DNA of 9,609 bases from the NCBI GenBank assembly GCA_002329395.1, contig DCTQ01000040.1, positions 1-9,609 on the forward strand. The letters are read 5' to 3'. A model generated the notes under the pieces. The model saw only the letters and a program-made list of their open reading frames with translations. It was not told where the DNA came from and did no database searches. A program made the position numbers and the translations under genes. This stretch comes from Candidatus Avelusimicrobium alvi. Lineage in GTDB: Bacteria > Elusimicrobiota > Elusimicrobia > Elusimicrobiales > Elusimicrobiaceae. How positions within the stretch are numbered: position 1 is the first letter of the stretch; each line of letters opens with the position of its first letter. Of this stretch, positions 4,794 to 9,609 are shown piece by piece.

Positions 4794-5621
4794 CTACGGC
4801 TGCATGGCCGGGTCCGAGGCGTTGTAACCGAAAGACGAGTCCGACGCCAGCGCCGGATCGGTAAATCCCGCCGGGGCGGCTCCCTGCGCGTTGTAAGCGG
4901 GGGCGGCGTTGGGATTGTTTTCAAGCCCGTAAGCCTGCTGGATTTCGTTCTGCGGCGTGCCCGTGGGCGCGTACATCAGTCCGTCCCCGGCGTCGCCGGA
5001 GGCGGGTGTGCCGTAAGGGTTGACCGAATACGCCTGCGCCACCGTCTCTTCGGAGGAGGCGGGCGTCGGGGCCGGTTCGGGCTGTTCCTCGGCAATGGTT
5101 TTCATAAAGCGTTTGGGTTTTTTCTGGCGCGCCTGCACGCCTTTTTCATCTTCTTCCGTTAAGACGGACGGAGCCGTCAGCTCGGCGGACTGGGCCAGCC
5201 GTTTGGGCGCCTGGGCCGAGGCGGCCAGCTTGGCCTGGCGGTCGGCTTCTTCTTTGGCGGCCTGCTCCAAAGCCAGGCGTTCCTGCTCGCTCAGCACATC
5301 GTTGGTAAACGCGGGAAATTTTTTGGTATCCACATAATCCTGGGCCACCTGTACGCCGTCTTTGTCAAAATACACCGGCTTTTTGGAAATGGGCTGTTCC
5401 TCGGTCTGCGGCGCGGGTTTATTGCTGGAAACCCCGTAGTACACCAGCTCCGGCCCGGCGGGAAGGGGCTGCTCGGCCTCCGGCGTCAGGCAGTAGGCCA
5501 CACGCTCGCGGGTGGAGGCGTTTTGGTGCCGGTCCACGCGCGTTTCGCACGTAGAGGCGGCACAAAAAGCCGGCAAAGCGGCTGTAGAAAGCATAAAAAA
5601 GACTGCGAAGGTTTTTTTCAT
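4794..5621 (-). CDS. Secreted low-complexity protein, unknown function
   Basis: This 275-residue product begins with a signal peptide (MKKTFAVFFMLSTAALPAFCAAS; cleavage probably near residue 21). PAFC is not a convincing lipobox, so a soluble exported protein is favoured. A short Cys-containing section (CETRVDRHQNASTRERVAYC, 25-44) is the most ordered-looking part. Next come a VYFDKDG stretch (83-89) and a charged Ala/Glu/Lys/Gln-rich region likely to form helix or coiled coil (about 109-135). The C-terminal 100 residues are Pro/Ala/Gly/Asn/Gln-rich with repeated Tyr in short motifs (NPYGTP, MYAPTGTP, QAYGLENN, PAYNAQG, FGYNASDP), probably disordered. GGAG lies 5 nt before the ATG. No family is recognised; it may be a cell-envelope or matrix component. 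Confidence 0.7.
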   Translation of the reverse strand: MKKTFAVFFMLSTAALPAFCAASTCETRVDRHQNASTRERVAYCLTPEAEQPLPAGPELVYYGVSSNKPAPQTEEQPISKKPVYFDKDGVQVAQDYVDTKKFPAFTNDVLSEQERLALEQAAKEEADRQAKLAASAQAPKRLAQSAELTAPSVLTEEDEKGVQARQKKPKRFMKTIAEEQPEPAPTPASSEETVAQAYSVNPYGTPASGDAGDGLMYAPTGTPQNEIQQAYGLENNPNAAPAYNAQGAAPAGFTDPALASDSSFGYNASDPAMQP

Positions 5622-5628
5622 AATATCT

Positions 5629-5667
5629 CCGTACCCTTATAATAGTACATTTTGTACGGTTTTGCAT
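5629..5667 (-). promoter_or_regulatory. Putative promoter with operator-like inverted repeat
   Basis: On the minus strand the -10 TATTAT (5639-5644) has a weak -35 ATGCAA (5662-5667) 17 bp away. The spacer holds the perfect inverted repeat GTACA-TTT-TGTAC (5645-5657), directly abutting the -10. A wider pair CCGTAC (5629-5634) / GTACGG (5654-5659) brackets the -10. A weak -35 plus a central palindrome is typical of a regulated promoter. Confidence 0.45.
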
Positions 5668-5693
5668 AGAGGAAAACAAAAAAATCCGGACAA

Positions 5694-5722
5694 ATAAAAA
5701 ACCCTTCACGGTGTGTGAAGGG
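5694..5722 (-). terminator. Intrinsic terminator of the tRNA gene
   Basis: On the minus strand CCCTTCAC and GTGAAGGG form a perfect 8-bp stem (plus strand 5702-5709 and 5715-5722) around ACACC, followed by TTTTTT. It lies 10 nt beyond the tRNA 3' end. Confidence 0.9.
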
Positions 5723-5732
5723 CATTAAAAAA

Positions 5733-5806
5733 TGTCACCGGGTGGGCTCGAACCACCGACCTAGCGCTTATGAGACGCTCGCTCTAACCACCTGAGCTAC
5801 GGTGAC
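5733..5806 (-). tRNA. tRNA with CAU anticodon (elongator Met or Ile2)
   Basis: A full cloverleaf is readable on the minus strand: acceptor GTCACCG/CGGTGAC, D-stem GCTC/GAGC with loop AGGTGGTTA, anticodon stem AGCGT/GCGCT with loop CTCATAA (anticodon at 5770-5772), variable AGGTC, and T-arm GGTGG-TTCGAGC-CCACC. The discriminator is A73 and no CCA is encoded; TTTTTT follows. The G1-C72 pair and the lack of three G-C pairs in the anticodon stem exclude the initiator. Whether it carries methionine or, after lysidine modification of C34, isoleucine cannot be settled by eye. Confidence 0.95.
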
Positions 5807-5823
5807 GTAAATCGCGTATAATT

Positions 5824-5853
5824 ATTATATCAAAAGAACGCGTTTTCGCGCAA
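5824..5853 (-). promoter_or_regulatory. tRNA promoter
   Basis: On the minus strand the extended -10 TGATATAAT (5824-5832) has a consensus hexamer, with TTGCGC (5848-5853) 18 bp upstream. The start point falls about 10 nt before the mature tRNA 5' end, leaving a short leader for RNase P. Confidence 0.75.
5832..5850 (-). terminator. Weak terminator-like hairpin after the TPR lipoprotein gene
   Basis: On the minus strand CGCG-AAAA-CGCG (5839-5850) is followed by TTCTTTT. The stem is only 4 bp (5 with a G-U), so termination would be leaky. It lies inside the tRNA promoter spacer, so readthrough from the TPR gene could also feed the tRNA. Confidence 0.35.
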
Positions 5854-5883
5854 ATTTTTTCCATTCTCAGACGGGGAACCGCC

Positions 5884-6480
5884 TCAGTCAATCATGGAAT
5901 ATACGTTTAACCGCTCGGGCATACGGCCCGTTTGGGCCGTCTCAAAATCCTGTTGCGCCAGGTCTTCTTTGCCCATTTTTAAATAAACCGCGCCGCGCGC
6001 GTTATACACTTCCGCCGCGGGCTGCAAATTGATGACGGACGTATAATCCACCACCGCTTCGTCCAGGCGTCCCAGCATAAAATATACCCCCGCGCGCGAG
6101 AAGAAAATTTCCGGCTTGCCAGGTTTTAACTCAAGCGCCAGATTAAGCACCGTCAGCGCGTTTTGAAAATCCCCTTTGGCGGCCAGCGTGCTTGCGTAGG
6201 CGGTGTACGCGTCGGCCTGGTAGGGGTTCTTTTCCAGCACGTGCAAAAAGTCGGCCTCCGCGCGGTCATAATCGCCGGTAAAGAAATATACCGCGCCGCG
6301 CGAGGCGTAGCCCGTCAGGTTATCGGGGTTGAGTTCAAGGGCGCGGTCGTACGCCTTCAGCGCCTGCTGCGGTTTTCCGTCCTGGAAATAACCGTCCCCG
6401 CGCAGCAGATATTCCGACGACGTAGGCAGCGTGGTGCACGCGGCCAGCAAAAACGGCAACAGCAAAACGGTCTTTTTCAT
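5884..6480 (-). CDS. TPR-repeat lipoprotein
   Basis: This 198-residue lipoprotein has a signal peptide MKKTVLLLPFLLAAC with lipobox LAAC (C15), so it should be lipidated and held in the outer or inner membrane facing the periplasm. The remainder is about five tetratricopeptide repeats (roughly 22-55, 56-89, 90-122, 123-155, 157-185), each with the G/A-x3-Y/F-x8-A spacing, for example GDYDRAEADFLHVLEKNP and GRLDEAVVDYTSVINLQP. Repeats of this kind are protein-docking surfaces. Periplasmic TPR lipoproteins include PilF/PilW (type IV pilus secretin assembly) and NlpI. With prepilins nearby a PilF-like role is conceivable, but neither PilF nor NlpI specificity can be shown. GGAG lies 6 nt upstream of the ATG. 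The gene is monocistronic. Confidence 0.88.
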   Translation of the reverse strand: MKKTVLLLPFLLAACTTLPTSSEYLLRGDGYFQDGKPQQALKAYDRALELNPDNLTGYASRGAVYFFTGDYDRAEADFLHVLEKNPYQADAYTAYASTLAAKGDFQNALTVLNLALELKPGKPEIFFSRAGVYFMLGRLDEAVVDYTSVINLQPAAEVYNARGAVYLKMGKEDLAQQDFETAQTGRMPERLNVYSMID

Positions 6481-6501
6481 AATCTTCTCCCCCAGGGTCT
6501 A

Positions 6502-6544
6502 AAGTCCTAGAAATTATACAACATAAGTCCTAAATTTTTCTAGG
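6502..6544 (-). promoter_or_regulatory. TPR gene promoter with flanking repeats
   Basis: A consensus -10 TATAAT on the minus strand (6513-6518) has no good -35. It is flanked by two copies of AAGTCCTA (plus strand 6502-6509 and 6525-6532, 23 bp apart). It is also bracketed by the inverted repeat CCTAGAAA (6506-6513) / TTTCTAGG (6537-6544). A missing -35 with symmetric sites around the -10 suggests control by a DNA-binding regulator. Confidence 0.5.
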
Positions 6545-6620
6545 CACACGATGCTTTATTTTATGGGTACTTATTTTTTTAAAAATGGGTCTAAAGGCCC
6601 TGTCGGCCCCGCGCGCGAAG

Positions 6621-6629
6621 TGATATAGT
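6621..6629 (+). promoter_or_regulatory. Extended -10 promoter of a candidate small RNA
   Basis: TGATATAGT followed by AAGAATAT matches the rbfA promoter (TGCTATAAT AAGAATAT) at all but two of 17 positions. No -35 is apparent. By analogy the start point is A6636. Confidence 0.5.
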
Positions 6630-6635
6630 AAGAAT

Positions 6636-6705
6636 ATAGAAAACGTTTTTAATTTCATCCAAACCGCTGTAGTCCCAAACCCTGCTACAGCGGTTCCCCT
6701 TTTTT
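6636..6705 (+). ncRNA. Candidate small RNA, about 70 nt
   Basis: A promoter and a strong intrinsic terminator lie close together with no ATG-initiated reading frame between them, and no + strand gene exists between 4380 and 6751 that could use the terminator. The transcript would hold a short 5' segment with the palindrome AAAACGTTTT (6640-6649), a linker, and the terminator hairpin with a 12-nt loop TCCCAAACCCTG. This is an inference from signals only; no known RNA family is recognised. It could instead act as a premature-termination leader for the glycosyltransferase gene. Confidence 0.4.
6662..6705 (+). terminator. Orphan intrinsic terminator
   Basis: AACCGCTGTAG (6662-6672) and CTACAGCGGTT (6685-6695) form a perfect 11-bp stem with a 12-nt loop, then CCCC and TTTTTT (6700-6705). 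The T-run is only on the + strand side. Confidence 0.8.
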
Positions 6706-6735
6706 ATACGCCCCTTTCGTTTGCTCCCTCCTAAA

Positions 6736-6744
6736 TGCTACAAT
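6736..6744 (+). promoter_or_regulatory. Promoter of the glycan operon (leaderless)
   Basis: The extended -10 TGCTACAAT ends 6 nt before the ATG at 6751. No clear -35 is seen at the usual spacing. No ribosome binding site fits between the -10 and the start codon. Confidence 0.7.
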
Positions 6745-6750
6745 AGCCGT

Positions 6751-7512
6751 ATGAGAACGCCGCGCATTACGCTTTTTATCATCGCCCGGAACGAAGAGTC
6801 CAAAATCGCCAAATGCATTTTGAGCGCCAAGGGGCTCGTCAACGAGGTGGTAGTCGTGAACGGTCTGTCCAAAGACAAGACCGCGCTCGTCTGCCGCGAG
6901 CTGGGCGCGTTGGTGTTTGACCGGGCGTTTGACGGCTTTGCCAGCCAAAAGAATTTTGCGCTCAGTAAAGTAACGTCCGAATGGGCGCTGAACCTGGACG
7001 CGGACGAAACGCTCTCCCCCGCTCTCAAAGAAGAAATCGCGCGCGTTACGCAGCAGACGGACTTTGCCGGGTTTGACATTCCTTTCTGCAACTATTTTTT
7101 AGGCAAAAAAATGCGCTTCAGCGGGCTTAATAAAGAAACGCACCTGCGCCTGGTGCGCACGAAAAACGCCAAATACGTGGGCGGCCTGGTGCACGAAGGG
7201 CTGGACGTAAAGGGCAAAATCGGGCGCCTTCAAAACCCGATTAACCATTATTCCTACGATACGATTGAAACCTATTTCCGCAAATTTAACAAATACACTT
7301 CCCTCGCGGCCGAACAGATGTACAAAAACGGGCGGCGTTTTTCGCTGATTGGCGTGCTGTTTACGCTGCCGTTTGAGTTCTTTAAACGCTATGTGTTAAA
7401 ACTCGGCGCGCTGGACGGCATGCGCGGGCTTTTATGGGCGTCTTTCTCCACGTTTTACGTGTTTGTAAAGAACGCCAAACTTTGGCAAATCCAGGAGCAA
7501 AACGAAAAATGA
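6751..7512 (+). CDS. Family 2 glycosyltransferase, WaaE/KdtX-like
   Basis: This 253-residue GT-A fold enzyme transfers a sugar from a nucleotide-activated donor, by family resemblance to a lipopolysaccharide core or other cell-surface glycan. Motifs include ITLFIIARNEESKIAKCI (6-23), VVVVNGLSKDKT (33-44, where the usual VDSxSxD has N37 in place of the first Asp), the metal-binding NLDADE (81-86), and the WaaE-type segment VHEG then INHYSYDTIETYFRKFNKYT. The C-terminal part (about 205-245) has amphipathic or hydrophobic stretches that may associate with the membrane. The start at 6751 is preferred over a TTG at 6721 because homology begins at ITLFI and the promoter -10 lies between them. It overlaps the deacetylase gene by ATGA. 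The exact donor and acceptor are not known. Confidence 0.87.
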   Translation: MRTPRITLFIIARNEESKIAKCILSAKGLVNEVVVVNGLSKDKTALVCRELGALVFDRAFDGFASQKNFALSKVTSEWALNLDADETLSPALKEEIARVTQQTDFAGFDIPFCNYFLGKKMRFSGLNKETHLRLVRTKNAKYVGGLVHEGLDVKGKIGRLQNPINHYSYDTIETYFRKFNKYTSLAAEQMYKNGRRFSLIGVLFTLPFEFFKRYVLKLGALDGMRGLLWASFSTFYVFVKNAKLWQIQEQNEK

Positions 7513-8297
7513 CGCTCTGCCTGACTGCGCTTTTATTGCTGGCGGCGTATCTGTTTTGGCGGTTTCCGCAGCTTCGCAAAACGTGGTATCTGCCCAAACG
7601 CAAAGGGTTTGTGGCGCTGATGTACCATCACGTAGGCGTACTGGAAGACCCGCAGGAAGAACAATACCCTTTTACCGTCCGCCCGGATATGCTGGAGCGG
7701 CAGATTTTATTTTTAAAAGCGGGCGGATATACGCCCGTGTCGCTCGCGGAGCTGGACGCGGCGCGCAAAGCGGGCAAATCGTCCGTCCAAAAGCCCGTTA
7801 TGCTAACGTTTGACGACGGCTACGAAGATAATTACACCAACCTTTTTCCCCTCCTGAAAAAATACAATGTCCCCGCCGTGATTTTTTTGATTACGGACCG
7901 CGTCGGCACGCCCGGACACATGACCTGGGAACAAATTAAAGAAATGAAGGACAGCGGCCTTGCGGAGTTTGGCTCCCACACGCGTTCGCACCGGCGCCTG
8001 CGCAGCCTGCCAGACGAAGAAATCGTAAAAGAACTGCGCGAAAGCAAACAAATTTTAGAAGAAAAATTAGGCTCGCCCGTTACCGCCCTGTGCTATCCGT
8101 TCGGCGCGGGCGGGTTTGACAAACGCGTCCGTCCGCAGGTGTTTAAAGCCGGATATATCTTTGACTTCAGCACCAAAAAAGGCGTAAACCCGTGGCCCTG
8201 GCAGGGCAAATCCACCCTGCGCCGCGCCTTCCCGCGCGGGGGCGAAACGCTGTTTGACTACCAATTGCAGCTCACCCGCGGGCAGAGCAAATTATAG
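7509..8297 (+). CDS. Membrane-anchored polysaccharide deacetylase (CE4/NodB)
   Basis: This 262-residue protein has an N-terminal anchor (MTLCLTALLLLAAYLFW) and a complete NodB homology domain. Such enzymes use a metal held by an Asp-His-His triad to remove N-acetyl or O-acetyl groups from surface glycans. Visible motifs are FVALMYHHVG (34-43), TFDDGY (100-105; catalytic base D102, metal ligand D103), SHTRSH (156-161; metal ligands H157 and H161) and CYPFG (195-199). All key residues are present, so it should be active, probably at the outer face of the inner membrane. The start at 7509 overlaps the glycosyltransferase stop (ATGA), with AGGAG at 7493-7497; an in-frame ATG at 7434 would give an unlikely soluble extension inside the upstream gene. 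The substrate may be the glycan made with the upstream enzyme. Confidence 0.9.
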   Translation: MTLCLTALLLLAAYLFWRFPQLRKTWYLPKRKGFVALMYHHVGVLEDPQEEQYPFTVRPDMLERQILFLKAGGYTPVSLAELDAARKAGKSSVQKPVMLTFDDGYEDNYTNLFPLLKKYNVPAVIFLITDRVGTPGHMTWEQIKEMKDSGLAEFGSHTRSHRRLRSLPDEEIVKELRESKQILEEKLGSPVTALCYPFGAGGFDKRVRPQVFKAGYIFDFSTKKGVNPWPWQGKSTLRRAFPRGGETLFDYQLQLTRGQSKL

Positions 8298-8306
8298 GAT
8301 TTTACT

Positions 8307-9077
8307 ATGACGTACGCCCTTATCCCGGCCGCCTTACTTGCGGCCCTTTTCATCTGGCTGTTCCTGCGCCGCCGGCCGCACGCGCTGTTTGTGCTGGCGT
8401 ACGAAAAAACCGGAACGCCCGCCCCCTCCTCCCGCCTTAAAAACCAATGGATTACCGCCGCGGAATTTGAAAAAACGCTCAAGCGGCTCCTGGCGCGGGG
8501 TTTTACCGCCATCTCCCCGGAAGCCCTGGCGGCGGGCAAAAAAATGCCGCAAAAGCCCATTCTGCTGGCGTTTATGGGTGGGTACCAGTCTTTTATAAAA
8601 GAGATTTTCCCCCTGCTTCAAAAATACAAAGTCTGTGCCGCCGTGTTCCTGGCCCCGGACCTGGCCGGCCAGTACAATGCCTGGCAGGACCCGCACCTGG
8701 AGCCCTGGCAAAATTTACTGACGGAAAAAGAATTGAAAACGCTTCAAAAAAGCGGACTGGTGAGCTTTGGCGCACTGGCGCTGGGCGGCCGGGATTTGAC
8801 CGCCGTTTCCGCCGAAGAAGCCGTTTATCTCGCACAGGAAAGCCTGTTCCGCTTAAAAGACCAGCTGGGCCTTGCGCCGGCAGGATTTGCCTTTTGGCCC
8901 GCCAAACATTTTGATGCAAAAAAGGCCGCCGAAATCCTCGGCGGCAAAAACACTCTCCCGGTGATTACGCCGGTTTGCGGGATAAACCCGGCGGAGCGGA
9001 AAACGGGATTTCTAAAAACGTTAACTCCTTCCAAACACCCCTTTTCCGTGCGCTATGCGCTTTGGAAACGCAGATAA
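8307..9077 (+). CDS. Catalytically dead polysaccharide deacetylase paralogue
   Basis: The 256-residue product aligns end to end with the deacetylase just upstream: N-terminal anchor (IPAALLAALFIWLFL), the core EIFPLLQKYKVCAAVFLAPD against NLFPLLKKYNVPAVIFLITD, and LTEKELKTLQKSGLVSFG against MTWEQIKEMKDSGLAEFG. Every catalytic motif is replaced: TFDDGY became AFMGGY (88-93), the first-motif YHH became YEK, SHTRSH became ALALGG (156-161, both metal His lost), and CYPFG became FWPAK. The frame is intact over the full length with normal codon use, so this is a maintained pseudoenzyme, not a decaying gene. It starts 9 nt after the upstream stop, and its ribosome binding site AGGA (8296-8299) overlaps that stop. 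It may bind glycan or regulate the active partner; that is inference. Confidence 0.83.
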   Translation: MTYALIPAALLAALFIWLFLRRRPHALFVLAYEKTGTPAPSSRLKNQWITAAEFEKTLKRLLARGFTAISPEALAAGKKMPQKPILLAFMGGYQSFIKEIFPLLQKYKVCAAVFLAPDLAGQYNAWQDPHLEPWQNLLTEKELKTLQKSGLVSFGALALGGRDLTAVSAEEAVYLAQESLFRLKDQLGLAPAGFAFWPAKHFDAKKAAEILGGKNTLPVITPVCGINPAERKTGFLKTLTPSKHPFSVRYALWKRR

Positions 9078-9081
9078 TTCC

Positions 9082-9609
9082 TCACGGCATCCGGAAAAAC
9101 CGCGTGCCGCCGCTAGCCGCCTGAAAAGGCGCATGGAACAGCTTGGTGCAATAATCTCCCTGAGGCTTTGCAAACACTATCCCTGCATTGACCCTCTCCA
9201 TACAAATAATACTTTCGGTATCATAGCTGGACGGCCCTGTGCCAAAAAATCCAAACCCGCCGCCTTTGTACTCCCCCCGTAAACGTCCCACATATAAACC
9301 GTGATTCTGCGAATCCGCGATGATTTGCAGCGACCAGTCCCCGTTGGAACGCGTATCAGACGCTCCGCTGTACCACTTTTCATTTCCCGTCCAAGCAACT
9401 TCTATATCCAGCTGGTCAAAAGACGAGGCGTACGTTCCGTTGGCCATATAATAGCTTTGCTGCGCCTGCCCCAGCGACTTGAGCACGCTTAAAGCCTGCG
9501 CGGCGCGGGATTTTTCCACCGCTTTGGTGTATTGCGGCACGGCTACGGCCGCTAATATTCCAATGATTAAAACGACCACTAATAACTCTATAAGCGTGAA
9601 TCCAAGGCT
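9082..9609 (-). CDS. Type IV prepilin-like protein (N-terminus cut by window)
   Basis: The visible 175 residues start SLGFTLIELLVVVLIIGI, lacking only the first few leader residues. The prepilin peptidase site is G3/F4 as numbered here, and the conserved Glu at mature position 5 is present. The helix continues PQYTKAVEKSRAAQAL, almost identical to the prepilin at 789-1316, while the rest differs completely. The globular domain is Gly/Tyr/Ser-rich, with two Cys (C136, C154) near the C-terminus likely to form a disulfide-bounded loop, ending TRFFRMP. The stop codon is only 4 nt from the end of the convergent deacetylase paralogue, and no terminator is visible for either. As with the other prepilin, major pilin, minor pilin or pseudopilin cannot be distinguished. 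Confidence 0.92.
   Translation of the reverse strand, partial: SLGFTLIELLVVVLIIGILAAVAVPQYTKAVEKSRAAQALSVLKSLGQAQQSYYMANGTYASSFDQLDIEVAWTGNEKWYSGASDTRSNGDWSLQIIADSQNHGLYVGRLRGEYKGGGFGFFGTGPSSYDTESIICMERVNAGIVFAKPQGDYCTKLFHAPFQAASGGTRFFRMP

Noticed and set aside
4752..5162. A 136-codon plus-strand open frame
   Set aside because: It is the antisense shadow of the secreted-protein gene: very rich in Arg, Gly and Val, lacking a ribosome binding site, and lying over the near-consensus minus-strand promoter.
6636..6737. A 33-codon open frame starting with ATA right after the small-RNA -10 box, in the place a leaderless ATG would occupy
   Set aside because: ATA is a very rare start, the frame runs straight through the strong terminator hairpin, and the peptide (ending PLFYTPLSFAPS) resembles nothing known. 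Chance is more likely, apart from the possible relic noted in the findings.
7434..7508. An upstream ATG start for the active deacetylase
   Set aside because: It would add 25 residues encoded within the glycosyltransferase gene ahead of the membrane anchor. The ATGA overlap start at 7509 puts the hydrophobic anchor at the N-terminus.
8307..9077. Reading the second deacetylase as a pseudogene
   Set aside because: The frame is intact over the full domain length, a ribosome binding site is well placed, and similarity to the upstream paralogue is end to end with no indels that break the frame. Only the active-site residues are changed.
1..9609. CRISPR arrays, insertion sequences, phage genes, toxin-antitoxin pairs or integrases
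   Set aside because: No regularly spaced repeats, transposase or integrase motifs, or terminal inverted repeats with target duplications were found by reading both strands.

Overview
The window looks like a chromosomal stretch of a Gram-negative-type (diderm) bacterium, most likely a member of the Elusimicrobiota. That assignment is an inference. It rests on solitary type IV prepilin genes whose N-termini are nearly identical (FTLIELLVVVLIIGIL, then PQYTKAVEKSRA), a lipoprotein with a clear lipobox, and small, tightly packed transcription units. No phage, insertion sequence, CRISPR array or other mobile element is visible.

Layout. (1) 1-317: the tail of a probable + strand gene, two successive intrinsic terminators that share a 3' sequence, then a promoter. 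(2) 318-671 (+): a DUF190 (PII-like) protein ending at a near-perfect palindromic terminator. (3) 789-1316 (-): a single-gene type IV prepilin unit with its own promoter, a 5' hairpin, a Shine-Dalgarno site and a terminator. (4) 1437-4380 (+): a four-gene overlapping operon rbfA-nrnA-truB-ribF (ribosome maturation, nanoRNA turnover, tRNA pseudouridine-55, FAD synthesis), ending at convergent terminators. (5) 4482-6480 (-): a small two-TM protein, a secreted low-complexity protein, a CAU-anticodon tRNA and a TPR lipoprotein, each with a separate recognisable or plausible promoter. (6) 6621-6705 (+): a promoter followed about 25-35 nt later by a strong terminator with no gene between, a candidate small RNA. 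(7) 6751-9077 (+): a glycan operon with a GT2 glycosyltransferase of the WaaE/KdtX type, a membrane-anchored polysaccharide deacetylase, and a paralogous deacetylase that has lost every catalytic motif. (8) 9082-9609 (-): a second prepilin, cut by the window edge.

Two themes stand out. First, promoters can be read with unusual clarity. Three genes (rbfA, the two-TM gene and the glycosyltransferase) have a -10 box exactly 6 nt before the ATG and no room for a ribosome binding site, so they are predicted to give leaderless mRNAs. Most promoters carry an extended TGn -10, often TGCTAYRAT. Second, the deacetylase pair at 7509-9077 looks like an enzyme/pseudoenzyme duplication held in one operon, and is the most unusual protein-level feature.
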